Assembly (NCBI GenBank): GCA_021647805.1
Contig: JAKITZ010000009.1
Span: 1 to 21,323 of the forward strand
Direction: 5' to 3'
Length of the DNA: 21,323 bases
Source: Robiginitomaculum sp.
GTDB lineage: Bacteria; Pseudomonadota; Alphaproteobacteria; Caulobacterales; Maricaulaceae
In this document: positions 6,439 through 15,160 of the stretch, in pieces
Position numbering within the stretch: position 1 is the stretch's first letter
Layout of the letters: the number at the start of each line of letters is the position of its first letter
Made by a program: the position numbers and the translations under genes
Notes under the pieces: generated by a model
Seen by the model: the letters and a program-made list of their open reading frames with translations, nothing else
Told to the model about the DNA's origin: nothing
The model's database searches: none

Positions 6439-7281
6439 ATGAGTAATTTGAAAACCCTAACAATAGCCGAGCAAGACTATCAACGCATGACCCGTGCTTT
6501 GGCATATCTTGATGCTAATTGGCGCGATCGACCTAAGTTAAAACAACTCGCCGCACATTGTGGTCTTGGTGTCGATCAATTTCATCGGGTATTTACCCGC
6601 TGGACAGGTACTTCGCCCAAAAGGTTGATCGATGCATTGGCGCATGATGATGCAAGGTGTGCTTTGTTGCGCGGAACCAGTATTTTAGATGCCAGCCTTG
6701 ATGCTGGCCTGTCTAGCCCATCACGTTTACACGATCTGTTTTTGGCGTTTGAATCAGTAACGCCAGGCGAGGCAAAAAAACGTGGGGCTGGTCTGGAATT
6801 TGTTTGGGGAACTGCGCCAACTCCGTTTGGAATTGGTGTGTTTTTAATTGCTCCACGGGGGCTTTCGGCGTTGGGGTTTGTTGAAGAGGGCGAAGAAGAA
6901 GCAGGGTTTGCAGATTTTGTAAAACGCTATCCGGCGGCAAAATATGTTCGTGATGACAGGCTAGCCGAAAGTTATGCAAAACAAATATTCATTGAGCGAG
7001 TTAAAATGCCATTGGCGCTTTATGGCAGTAAATGGCAAAGACAAGTTTGGCAGGCTTTAATAGCTATACCGCCGGGTCGCACTATGACTTATGGGCAAAT
7101 TGCTACCCGGCTTGGTGATAAAAATGCGGCGCGGGCAGTAGGCACTGCAATTGGTCGCAACCCAATATCTTGGCTAATCCCCTGTCATCGGGTATTGGGT
7201 AAAGATGGCCGCTTAACCGGTTATCATTGGGGCGTTGATCGCAAGAGATCAATGCTGGCGTGGGAGAGCGTAAACAGTTAA
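6439..7281 (+). CDS. AraC-HTH/O6-alkylguanine-DNA methyltransferase fusion (Ada-like, no A domain)
   Basis: A 280-residue protein. Residues about 12-112 form an AraC-type double helix-turn-helix (KLKQLAAHCGLGVDQFHRVF at 33-52). Residues about 125-278 form the O6-alkylguanine-DNA methyltransferase domain, with the Arg finger Arg232 in RAVG and the acceptor Cys249 in IPCHRV. It directly repairs O6-methylguanine or O4-methylthymine by transferring the alkyl group to Cys249. It lacks the zinc-binding N-terminal domain of E. coli Ada that senses methylphosphotriesters, so its transcriptional role, if any, must be triggered otherwise. ATG 6439 is preferred over an earlier in-frame ATG at 6295, which lies inside the divergent nth gene. 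No strong ribosome binding site is seen. Two more genes follow closely on the same strand. Confidence 0.9.
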   Translation: MSNLKTLTIAEQDYQRMTRALAYLDANWRDRPKLKQLAAHCGLGVDQFHRVFTRWTGTSPKRLIDALAHDDARCALLRGTSILDASLDAGLSSPSRLHDLFLAFESVTPGEAKKRGAGLEFVWGTAPTPFGIGVFLIAPRGLSALGFVEEGEEEAGFADFVKRYPAAKYVRDDRLAESYAKQIFIERVKMPLALYGSKWQRQVWQALIAIPPGRTMTYGQIATRLGDKNAARAVGTAIGRNPISWLIPCHRVLGKDGRLTGYHWGVDRKRSMLAWESVNS

Positions 7282-7316
7282 ACTGCCCTTCAGTTTGATA
7301 AGAGAGCAAGTGTAAA

Positions 7317-7949
7317 ATGAATACCGGACCGATAATTGCAATGATTCTGGTGGCCTTGATTCTAGTGGCAGGAACCGCTCGTACTATTTATGGTTATTGG
7401 GTTGTTCGACGCGATGCCGATGATGAATGGGGTGATTTTAAGCGGCTTTCTCCAAAACAGGCAAAAAAAACCAATAAGCAAAAATTTGTAGCAACTTATC
7501 GTTTGGCACATAATCCGCGTGGTCTTGCCTATAGTACCGGCGCTTTGGCGTTAGCGGTATTAGTGACGCCATTGGCAGTAATGGTATTAACGTATTTTTA
7601 TTCAGCGGTGATCGTTCAAGAAATTGATCCCAACAGATTACCATCTGAAACTTTAGCCGAAGAAATACGCCGCCAGTTTCGTCGTGATGGGCCTTTGGTC
7701 TATTCATTCTTTATCTTTTTTGGCCTTATTGGGAGTTGGGGCGCGGTTGCTTGGGTGATGGCTTGGTTTTATCATCGTGGTGATGATGATGAATTTGATG
7801 AAAGCTTGCGAATTACTCGCGGTGAAAAGCCTTTGGGCAAAATAAAGCTTAAACGTAAACGTCCAAGTTGGTCACCATTGGTGCAAACTGATGATGGTTT
7901 ATTGTTAAGCAAACGACAAGCTCAGGCAGATAAAGAAGAAAAATCCTGA
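7317..7949 (+). CDS. three-helix membrane protein of unknown function
   Basis: A 210-residue protein with hydrophobic helices at about 5-27, 75-97 and 128-151. A charged loop (31-70) separates the first two, and a strongly charged tail runs from 152 to the end (HRGDDDEFDE, then KIKLKRKRP). I do not recognise the family. It starts 35 bases after the ada-like gene, with GAGAG about ten bases before the ATG. Its TGA overlaps the ATG of glyoxalase I by one base (TGATG), so the two are probably translated together. The acidic-then-basic tail probably faces the cytoplasm under the positive-inside rule. Confidence 0.75.
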   Translation: MNTGPIIAMILVALILVAGTARTIYGYWVVRRDADDEWGDFKRLSPKQAKKTNKQKFVATYRLAHNPRGLAYSTGALALAVLVTPLAVMVLTYFYSAVIVQEIDPNRLPSETLAEEIRRQFRRDGPLVYSFFIFFGLIGSWGAVAWVMAWFYHRGDDDEFDESLRITRGEKPLGKIKLKRKRPSWSPLVQTDDGLLLSKRQAQADKEEKS

Positions 7950-8407
7950 TGCGTTATTTACACACCATGGTTCGAGTGTCCGATATTGATGCTTCGCTAA
8001 AATTTTATTGTGATGGATTGGGCTTAAGAGAATTACGACGGGTGGAAAACAAAGCTGGACGTTTTACCTTGGTTTTTCTGGCAGCGCAGCAAGACGTAGA
8101 TCAATATAAAGGCACAGAGCAAGGTTTGGTTGCTGGCCTTCCTATGATCGAGCTGACTTATAATTGGGACAGCCAAGAGTATGGTGATGGACGCAATTTT
8201 GGTCATTTAGCATTTCAAGTAGATGATATTTACCAGGCTTGCGAGCACTTATCCAAACAAGGAATAACTATCAACCGCCCGCCGCGTGATGGAAGAATGG
8301 CTTTTGTACGCTCGCCTGATGGTATATCAGTTGAGTTATTGCAAAAAGGTGAGCCATTGCCAGTAAAAGCACCATGGGCAGAAATGCAAAACATTGGTGA
8401 TTGGTAA
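7949..8407 (+). CDS. gloA: lactoylglutathione lyase (glyoxalase I)
   Basis: A 152-residue vicinal-oxygen-chelate enzyme. It isomerises the methylglyoxal-glutathione hemithioacetal to S-lactoylglutathione, detoxifying methylglyoxal. It opens MRYLHTMVRVSDID, very close to E. coli GloA. The four metal ligands are His5, Glu68 (in IELTYNW), His86 (in FGHLAFQVDD) and Glu129 (in VELL). Compared with E. coli it has an insertion around 50-63, between the first and second ligand, and it lacks part of a loop later. It overlaps the preceding membrane-protein gene by one base and converges on dapB with two bases between stop codons, so there is no room for a separate terminator. Confidence 0.95.
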   Translation: MRYLHTMVRVSDIDASLKFYCDGLGLRELRRVENKAGRFTLVFLAAQQDVDQYKGTEQGLVAGLPMIELTYNWDSQEYGDGRNFGHLAFQVDDIYQACEHLSKQGITINRPPRDGRMAFVRSPDGISVELLQKGEPLPVKAPWAEMQNIGDW

Positions 8408-8409
8408 GT

Positions 8410-9177
8410 TTACCGATTTAGCACATCATTCATATCATAAAGCCCGGGTTTTTGCCGCGCCAACCATCTAGCAGCAACAAGCGCACCATCGGCAAATACC
8501 TTACGCTTTAATGCCCTATGGCCAAGTTCAATTTCCTCAGAACCATTGCTTAAAATAATAGTGTGCTGGCCAATTTCTTCGCCTTGGCGATATGATATTA
8601 TCGGCAATGTGTTTTCTTGTAGCTCTTTGGGTTCATCGGGGTGCAGTGCTGGCTCTAATAACAGATCGCTATCAAGACCTGAGTTTACAGCACCGGCTAA
8701 CATTAAAGCGGTTCCGGACGGATAATCCTGTTTATGTATGTGGTGAGTTTCTTTAATTTTTATCTGCCAGCCGCTTCCCAGCTTTTGCGCTGCTTGTTCG
8801 GCCAAATCCAAAAGTAAATTCACCCCCAATGAGAAATTACCGGTTAGCAGAATCGGCATTTTTTTGACTCTTTGGGCAATTCTTTCAAGCTGTTCTGAAT
8901 TAAATCCGGTAACACCAATAATCATTGGTTTGGTAGTTTCCGATAATCGCTGAATTACCCCATCACAAGTAGAAACATCAATTAACACATCAAACTCTGG
9001 TGCTGTTTCATTTATGTTTTCAAGCAATGGTGCAGGGAAACCTTTTATCGCTTTTCCGCCCGGCCTGATAAGCCCAAAGGCCAGATCAACATCATCAGCA
9101 TATTGTATTGCCTTGTATATTTCACCGCCAAGTCGCCCGCCAACTCCGGCCACTGCTATAGATAAGTTCTGTTTCAT
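8410..9177 (-). CDS. dapB: 4-hydroxy-tetrahydrodipicolinate reductase
   Basis: A 255-residue NAD(P)H-dependent reductase of the diaminopimelate/lysine pathway, needed for lysine and peptidoglycan. The nucleotide-binding loop is VAGVGGRLG (9-17). The catalytic motif ETHHIHKQDYPSGTA spans 143-157, with His145 and Lys149 as the expected acid/base pair and the substrate-binding PSGTA. Some usually conserved positions are changed: VLIDVST in place of an IDFT-like segment, and GVTGF in place of GTTGF. It is a little short against the E. coli enzyme. The ATG overlaps the stop of the DUF2339 gene (ATGA), so translation is probably coupled. Confidence 0.95.
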   Translation of the reverse strand: MKQNLSIAVAGVGGRLGGEIYKAIQYADDVDLAFGLIRPGGKAIKGFPAPLLENINETAPEFDVLIDVSTCDGVIQRLSETTKPMIIGVTGFNSEQLERIAQRVKKMPILLTGNFSLGVNLLLDLAEQAAQKLGSGWQIKIKETHHIHKQDYPSGTALMLAGAVNSGLDSDLLLEPALHPDEPKELQENTLPIISYRQGEEIGQHTIILSNGSEEIELGHRALKRKVFADGALVAARWLARQKPGLYDMNDVLNR

Positions 9178-11840
9178 GGCTTTTGTTTTAACTTCTGCAT
9201 TTTACCGCCTAATCGCTGGTACAATAAAGCAATTCCCATTAATGATCCGCCAAGCCCCAAGAATGATAACCCGCGTAATAATCCATCAAGACCGGCCAGA
9301 TCAAATATAAACACCTTGATGCTGGTTATGGCTAATAATAATAAGCCGCTAATGCGCAAAGCTTCGCGGTTTTTCCAAAAGCCAACACTTAATAAGGCAA
9401 TTGCAAATATCAACCAACTGGCAGAATAGGCATAAGCCTCAACATCACTTATCACGCCGTCTGATAAGTCTGGCGCAGAGAAGCTTCGGCGCACCTCTAG
9501 TGTCAACCATACGAAACCACTAATTCCAGCAATTAAAGCCAAAATCTTTGCCATGACCGCATTACCGTGTGATTGCCAAATAATAGCATTTGCCGCCATG
9601 ATAATCGCTGGCAATAACAACACCAAAATCAGCGTGTTAAACAACATTCCGCCAAAAACTAAAGCTGGATCAAGACCCCACCACGGATTTTGAATGGTGA
9701 TGACAAAAAACAACAAACTAAAAGCAGAGACAAAAAGCGCAACTCGTTCAGTCCATTTTGGTGCAAACGCCAGATCGGAACCAAGAAAAAATCGAATTGC
9801 AAAAGCTATCAACGCATAAAGGCTTATTTGCAAGCCGGTTTCAGCAAAACCAATGTCGGCTTGTAAATCGCCGCCAGACATTAAATGGTGTATTTGCAAA
9901 CTAAGCATGGTGACACCAATAACTATGCTGGCGCTAGTTAAGCTTTGCACTGTGGCCGATGCTGATTTAACGCCGGTTTTAACAAACACAAATGCAGCGA
10001 CAGCCAGTAAAGCGGCTGACCCACCAAGTCCTATCAACAAACTGTTGAATATTGGCCAACTACCCACTGGAAAATCAAACGCTTCGCCAAGGGCAATTAA
10101 CCGAAAAGAAGCTATAACCGCCAAGGCCATTGCCGTCCATTGCAATGCGCTTAAGCGAAATCTTTGCCACAAAAATGCGCTGACCACCGCTTGACCGCTT
10201 AAGGCCAAAGACAGCCACATTTGCGAAAACAGTATCAAAAGCACCAATAAAACAGCGCCGGAAACCGCCAAGGCTAATGTTGCGCCAACTCCCGGATGAA
10301 TTAAGAACCCTTTGTCGGCTTTGGCTTCGCGATCCAGCAAAACCAATGCAACGAATGCCAAAGCTAATGCACTTAACGTATACGGCCAAGCCAAACCGAA
10401 ATCGGTTAATCGCCAATAGGCAAGAAACAAAATAATAAGTGGAGAGATTGCCGCTACGGCCACCAATATTGCCCGTTTTTTTGCCGCCAGTGAGGCTAAA
10501 TAACCGCCAAAACCGAACAGAGCAGCAAATGCAAAACTAGCTGTTAGAAAATTTAACGAGTTTGGAGCTGACCCCAAACGGCTAAGAAAGCCGTCTAATT
10601 GCTGTGATGCATCAAGTAATAAAGATTTATCCGCAGGCCACAGAGCAAGAACAATGCAAGAAATAATCGCTATTGCTCCTGCACCAAGCGAAAAGCCTTC
10701 ACGGCGAAATGATCCAGCCAGCGCCAAAATTCCTAGCACCAATAACGTAATAAGCGATGGCGGTTGATAACTGGTTTCAATGATCAAAAACAACACTAAC
10801 AGGCCAACGCCAAGTAAGGTGATCAGTGCACTGTACAAGCTAAGCGGTGAGCGGTTTTTCTTAGTCCAGTTAAATGCTGTTCCTGCTTGTTGCCAAGCCA
10901 AACCCATGGTTACGCTCGCCAAAACCGGTAAATATAATTGCAACACCCAAGGGGAATTGTCGCCATTTCCGCCAAGTAACCAAAGTAACGGCCAGCCAAG
11001 ACCACCGGCTAATGCCAATATTGCATTCCATCGCCAAGGACGTAAGCGCGCCAGCAATAATCCACCAACACTTACCACTAATACATAGCCAAACAATGTT
11101 ATTGCCGATGGATCATCAGAGCCAATAAGAGCCGGAGCAACAAATGCGCCGATAAGACCAAAAACGGCAATAATCGGCCCGAACTTGGCCGCCTGATATA
11201 CTGCAAGTGCTGCAATCAATGCCAAAAGTGCAAATGCGATTAACGGGTTGATTAACTCAAACAATGCAAATGAGGCATAGGCCGCACCATAAAGAGTAAT
11301 AAGGCCAGCTCCGGCTAATACTTGTGGCGCGGCAGAGCTTGCTATGGAAGTGTTTTTTAGTGGTTGCAAACGAAGCTTATGGGCAAAACCTAACATTGCC
11401 GCACCGGCAAGTCCGGCAAGAGCAACTCTTACACCAGGACCAAGCAGACCGCTTTCGGCGGCAACTTGCACCAAAAACACACCGCCAAAAGCCAAAACAA
11501 TGCCAGCTACCCAAACCAACCAATTGCCGCGCAATGATTGCTCGACCTTAGCAGCAAACCCAATTTTGTCAGGTGTAGTTGTTTGTGATGGTGGTTTTTT
11601 GGTTTTTGCCGCAGGTGCGGATTCTGCTGGTGGAATAATTGTTTCTGATGGTTTACTGATTTTGCTTGTTGCGGGCGTTGGTTTTGTTGCTAATGGTTGA
11701 TCATAATTTGTTATTTTTATCTTTAAGAGGGATAGTTCTCGTTCAATTTGATTTGCTTTAATAAATCCAAGGATTCCTAATATTAACCCTGTGACCAGTA
11801 AGCCAATTAACAATAAAGCTATCAAACTTAAAGAATCCAC
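9174..11840 (-). CDS. DUF2339 polytopic membrane protein
   Basis: An 888-residue, very hydrophobic protein. It has an N-terminal membrane anchor (about 4-27) and a Pro/Thr/Lys-rich linker (about 50-95), probably disordered and cytoplasmic. More than 20 predicted helices then start with the conserved-looking GNWLVWVAGIVLAFGGVFLV. This architecture is typical of the DUF2339 family, whose function is unknown. The start is a GTG at 11840, with a G-rich stretch (GGGGG) about nine bases upstream; no ATG is available before the first helix. It lies 67 bases downstream of dnaJ and overlaps dapB by four bases, so read-through from the heat-shock promoter is possible. Confidence 0.8.
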   Translation of the reverse strand: MDSLSLIALLLIGLLVTGLILGILGFIKANQIERELSLLKIKITNYDQPLATKPTPATSKISKPSETIIPPAESAPAAKTKKPPSQTTTPDKIGFAAKVEQSLRGNWLVWVAGIVLAFGGVFLVQVAAESGLLGPGVRVALAGLAGAAMLGFAHKLRLQPLKNTSIASSAAPQVLAGAGLITLYGAAYASFALFELINPLIAFALLALIAALAVYQAAKFGPIIAVFGLIGAFVAPALIGSDDPSAITLFGYVLVVSVGGLLLARLRPWRWNAILALAGGLGWPLLWLLGGNGDNSPWVLQLYLPVLASVTMGLAWQQAGTAFNWTKKNRSPLSLYSALITLLGVGLLVLFLIIETSYQPPSLITLLVLGILALAGSFRREGFSLGAGAIAIISCIVLALWPADKSLLLDASQQLDGFLSRLGSAPNSLNFLTASFAFAALFGFGGYLASLAAKKRAILVAVAAISPLIILFLAYWRLTDFGLAWPYTLSALALAFVALVLLDREAKADKGFLIHPGVGATLALAVSGAVLLVLLILFSQMWLSLALSGQAVVSAFLWQRFRLSALQWTAMALAVIASFRLIALGEAFDFPVGSWPIFNSLLIGLGGSAALLAVAAFVFVKTGVKSASATVQSLTSASIVIGVTMLSLQIHHLMSGGDLQADIGFAETGLQISLYALIAFAIRFFLGSDLAFAPKWTERVALFVSAFSLLFFVITIQNPWWGLDPALVFGGMLFNTLILVLLLPAIIMAANAIIWQSHGNAVMAKILALIAGISGFVWLTLEVRRSFSAPDLSDGVISDVEAYAYSASWLIFAIALLSVGFWKNREALRISGLLLLAITSIKVFIFDLAGLDGLLRGLSFLGLGGSLMGIALLYQRLGGKMQKLKQKP

Positions 11841-11907
11841 AATTTTAACCCCCAGTTGTAAAACGAGAGCGTAAAGTTGTTTTATTTGCTAAGCAAGCAG
11901 CAAAAAA

Positions 11908-13062
11908 TCAATCGCCGGTGACTTTATCCCAGAAACTTTTGGCTTTTTCAAAGAAGTTGGTGTGTTCAGGGTGGCTATCTGGACAACAATGCTCGCGAAA
12001 TTCCTCTAGCAGTTCTTTTTGTCTGGCGTTCAAATGACGCGGAGTTTCCACAAACAATTCCAAAATCATATCACCACGGCCGGGCAGGCGTAATCTACTC
12101 ATACCAAGGCCACGTAGGCGCAAGCGTTTGCCGGTTTGTGATCCAGCTGGAATGTTCACTCGCTTGCGGCCACCATCAATCGTCGGCATTTCAATATCAC
12201 CACCAAGGGCGGCCACCGCCATCGGGGTTGGCGCTCTACAATAAAGATCAGCGCCTTCGCGCTCAAAAATATCATGCGGCCTGACCGAAACAAAAATATA
12301 CAAATCACCAGCCGGCCCGCCTCTGGTTCCAGCAGCGCCCTCGCCAGACAAGCGAATACGAGTACCATCTTCAACACCAGCAGGAATGGTGACGGACAAT
12401 TCGCGCCTTGTGGCTTGCGTTCCAACTCCGTCACAAGCTTTGCATGGAGAGCTAACTGTGGAGCCTTGACCGCCGCAAGCACGGCAATGCTGTTCCATAG
12501 TAAAAAAGCCTTGTTGCATCCGCACCCGGCCATGACCTTTGCAAGTACCACAAGTTTCAACCTTAGTGCCCGGCTCTGCGCCATTGCCTTTACATTCAAC
12601 ACAAGTTTTAGTGGTTGGAACTTTTATATCAACGTCTTTGCCAAGAAATGCTTCTTCTAACTCTATTTCCAAGGAATAACGTAAATCGGAGCCACGCGCC
12701 GCGCCAGAAGCGGATTGATTACGGCCACCACCGCCAAAAACGTCACCAAAGGAATCGCCGAATACTTGTTCAAAAATATCTGAAAAATCAGCAGCCCGTC
12801 CACCGCCAAAACCGCCTTGCCCTTGCGAGCCATCAACAGCAGCATGACCAAAGCGATCATAGGCTGCGCGTTTTTGTTCGTCAGAAAGCACCGAATAAGC
12901 CTCTGATACCTGCTTAAAATTTTGCTCGGCAGCATCATCATTAGGATTACGATCGGGATGGTATTTCATCGCCAATTTACGATAAGAAGACTTTAGTGTT
13001 TTGCCATCTGCGGATCGCTCAACACCAAGTGTTTCATAATAACAGGTTTTGGTATCGCTCAT
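11908..13062 (-). CDS. dnaJ: chaperone DnaJ
   Basis: A 384-residue Hsp40 co-chaperone that delivers unfolded proteins to DnaK and stimulates its ATPase. The J domain covers 1-72 with HPD at 35-37. The Gly/Phe-rich linker (75-115) is followed by the zinc-finger domain with four CxxC pairs (Cys154/157, 171/174, 193/196, 207/210), then C-terminal substrate-binding domains. The last repeat reads CKACDGVG instead of CxxCxGxG with Gly or Lys at the central position, a minor change. ATG 13062 is chosen because AAGGA lies seven bases before it; the open frame continues eight codons further without support. It follows dnaK by 65 bases that hold a hairpin and T-run. Confidence 0.97.
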   Translation of the reverse strand: MSDTKTCYYETLGVERSADGKTLKSSYRKLAMKYHPDRNPNDDAAEQNFKQVSEAYSVLSDEQKRAAYDRFGHAAVDGSQGQGGFGGGRAADFSDIFEQVFGDSFGDVFGGGGRNQSASGAARGSDLRYSLEIELEEAFLGKDVDIKVPTTKTCVECKGNGAEPGTKVETCGTCKGHGRVRMQQGFFTMEQHCRACGGQGSTVSSPCKACDGVGTQATRRELSVTIPAGVEDGTRIRLSGEGAAGTRGGPAGDLYIFVSVRPHDIFEREGADLYCRAPTPMAVAALGGDIEMPTIDGGRKRVNIPAGSQTGKRLRLRGLGMSRLRLPGRGDMILELFVETPRHLNARQKELLEEFREHCCPDSHPEHTNFFEKAKSFWDKVTGD

Positions 13063-13076
13063 TTGGCAATCCTTAC

Positions 13077-13113
13077 AAAAAAGCAAGGGTCAGCCCAGTT
13101 ATGGACTGACCCT
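13077..13113 (-). terminator. dnaK-dnaJ intergenic attenuator
   Basis: On the minus-strand transcript AGGGTCAG (13113-13106) pairs perfectly with CTGACCCT (13093-13086). Two further C-G pairs form inside the loop. The stem is followed by TGCTTTTTTG (T-run at 13082-13077). The dnaJ Shine-Dalgarno AAGGA (13074-13070) begins three bases later. The shape is that of an intrinsic terminator, but it lies inside an operon, so partial termination that lowers dnaJ relative to dnaK is the likely effect. Confidence 0.7.
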
Positions 13114-13127
13114 AAACAATTTAACAA

Positions 13128-15050
13128 TTAAGCTTTTTGTTTGTCGCCATCATCGTTTTCATCAACTTCTTCAAACTCGGCATCAACCACATCTTCACTG
13201 GCTGCACCCTCTGCTTCGTCCCCGTCTTCAGCCTCGGCCTCAGCTTTGCTTTGTGCATACATAGCTTCACCAAGTTTCATTGAGGCTTGCGCCAAGGTTT
13301 GAGCTTTTGCGGAAATGGCTTCTGCATCATCGCCTTCCAGCTCTTTTTTCAGATCTTCCAAAGCAGCCTCTATGGCCGCCTTGTCTTCGCCTTCTACCTT
13401 ATCACCAAATTCTTCCATCTGCTTTTCGGTTTGATGTACCAAAGCTTCGGCCTGATTTTTGGCCTCTACGGTTTCACGGCGTTTTTTATCTTCTTCAGCG
13501 TGGGTTTCAGCTTCTTTGACCATGTTATCAATATCATCATCAGTTAAGCCGCCAGAGGCCTGAATTCGAATGGTTTGCTCCTTGCCAGTAGCCTGATCTT
13601 TAGCGCCAACCGAGACAATACCATTGGCATCAATGTCAAAGCTGACCTCGATTTGTGGCACGCCCCTTGGAGCTGGCGGAATACCAACCAGATCAAATTG
13701 ACCAAGTACTTTGTTATCCGCAGCCATTTCCCGCTCACCTTGAAACACCCGGATCGTTACCGCGCCTTGATTGTCATCAGCGGTCGAGAACGTTTGTGAT
13801 TTTTTGGTCGGGATAGTGGTGTTACGATCAATAAGACGAGTGAACACGCCGCCAAGGGTTTCAATACCAAGTGATAAAGGTGTTACGTCAAGCAATAGTA
13901 CGTCTTTAACGTCGCCTTGCAAAACGCCAGCTTGAATTGCTGCGCCCATAGCAACAACTTCATCTGGGTTTACGCCCTTGTGCGGCTCGCGTCCAAAAAA
14001 TGCTGTTACGGCTTCTTGTACTTTTGGCATACGGGTCATGCCGCCAACCAAAACCACTTCATCAATGTCACTGGCTTTAAGACCGGCGTCTTTAAGAGCT
14101 TTTTGGCAAGGGTCAATCGTGCGCTTAATTAGATCTTCAACCAGACTTTCTAGCTTGGCGCGTGATAGCTTCATGGTTAAGTGCTTTGGCCCAGAAGCAT
14201 CAGCGGTAATAAACGGTAGGTTCACTTCGTACTGTTTAGCCGAAGATAATTCTTTTTTTGCTTTTTCTGCTTCTTCGCGTAAGCGCTGTACGGCTAATTT
14301 GTCTTTGCGTAGATCAACGCCATGTTCTTTTTTGAACTCGTCAGCAAGATAATCAACAATGCGCACATCAAAGTCTTCGCCGCCCAAGAAGGTATCGCCA
14401 TTGGTTGCTTTTACTTCAAACACACCATCACCGATCTCAAGGATTGATACATCAAACGTACCGCCACCAAGGTCATACACAGCGATAGTTTTGCCATCTT
14501 CCTTGTCAAAGCCATAAGCCAAAGCTGCCGCCGTTGGTTCGTTAATGATCCGCAAAACTTCCAAACCAGCAATCTTGCCGGCATCTTTGGTCGCTTGACG
14601 TTGAGCATCATTAAAATAAGCCGGAACCGTGATCACCGCTTGATCAACTGTTGCCCCTAAGAAACTTTCGGCTGTTTCTTTCATTTTTTGCAAGATGAAT
14701 GCAGAAATTTCTGACGGAGAATAATTCTTATCGCGACCCTTGACCCATGCAGCACCGCTTTTGTCTTTAACGATATTATATGGAACCATGTTCATATCTT
14801 TTTTGACCATCGGGTCGTCCATATTGCGACCGATTAAACGCTTGATGGCAAAAAATGTATGTTCCGGATTGGTCACCGCTTGCCGGCGTGCTGTTTGCCC
14901 GATCAATCTTTCACCATCTTCGGTAAATGCGACAACCGATGGCGTTGTTCTTGCACCTTCGGAATTTTCCAAAACTTTTGGCTCGCGCCCGTCCATTACA
15001 GCAACGCAGGAATTTGTTGTTCCTAGGTCAATACCTATTACTTTTCCCAT
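13128..15050 (-). CDS. dnaK: chaperone DnaK (Hsp70)
   Basis: A 640-residue Hsp70. The nucleotide-binding domain starts with GKVIGIDLGTTNSCVAVMDG and contains YFNDAQRQATKDAG, INEPTAAALAYG, and the phosphate loop DLGGGTFDVS. The linker DVLLLDVTPLSLGIETLGG leads into the substrate-binding domain, which ends in an acidic tail closing DGDKQKA. It is full length and typical. The start is ATG 15050: the preceding ATGGAGAAGAAA supplies GGAG at the right distance, so the ATG four codons upstream is part of the ribosome binding site. A heat-shock-type promoter lies about 110 bases upstream and the leader is rich in inverted repeats. grpE is not in the window. Confidence 0.98.
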   Translation of the reverse strand: MGKVIGIDLGTTNSCVAVMDGREPKVLENSEGARTTPSVVAFTEDGERLIGQTARRQAVTNPEHTFFAIKRLIGRNMDDPMVKKDMNMVPYNIVKDKSGAAWVKGRDKNYSPSEISAFILQKMKETAESFLGATVDQAVITVPAYFNDAQRQATKDAGKIAGLEVLRIINEPTAAALAYGFDKEDGKTIAVYDLGGGTFDVSILEIGDGVFEVKATNGDTFLGGEDFDVRIVDYLADEFKKEHGVDLRKDKLAVQRLREEAEKAKKELSSAKQYEVNLPFITADASGPKHLTMKLSRAKLESLVEDLIKRTIDPCQKALKDAGLKASDIDEVVLVGGMTRMPKVQEAVTAFFGREPHKGVNPDEVVAMGAAIQAGVLQGDVKDVLLLDVTPLSLGIETLGGVFTRLIDRNTTIPTKKSQTFSTADDNQGAVTIRVFQGEREMAADNKVLGQFDLVGIPPAPRGVPQIEVSFDIDANGIVSVGAKDQATGKEQTIRIQASGGLTDDDIDNMVKEAETHAEEDKKRRETVEAKNQAEALVHQTEKQMEEFGDKVEGEDKAAIEAALEDLKKELEGDDAEAISAKAQTLAQASMKLGEAMYAQSKAEAEAEDGDEAEGAASEDVVDAEFEEVDENDDGDKQKA

Positions 15051-15070
15051 TTTCTTCTCCATTGTGGCGA

Positions 15071-15112
15071 ATTGACTTTAGGCCCTTTTATTTTGGCGCC
15101 AAGCAAGTCAAT
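15071..15112 (-). promoter_or_regulatory. structured dnaK 5' leader
   Basis: ATTGACTT (minus strand 15112-15105) is complementary to AAGTCAAT (15078-15071) across 26 bases. That interval contains the 10-bp palindrome TTGGCGCCAA (15093-15102). The leader can therefore form a long stem some 11 bases before the GGAG ribosome binding site. A temperature- or DnaK-responsive role is only a suggestion. Confidence 0.4.
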
Positions 15113-15133
15113 CCCCGAGTAAATGATTATGAT

Positions 15134-15148
15134 GTCCGATAAACGGAC
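15134..15148. repeat. 5-bp hairpin near the start of the dnaK transcript
   Basis: GTCCG and CGGAC are separated by five bases. The hairpin would lie only a few bases from the predicted 5' end of the dnaK mRNA, where such stems often protect against decay. Confidence 0.3.
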
Positions 15149-15160
15149 GGATTAGTTGCG

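Noticed and set aside
13280..13547. Two plus-strand frames opposite the dnaK C-terminal region
   Set aside because: They are antisense to a highly conserved gene and have no ribosome binding site or family resemblance.
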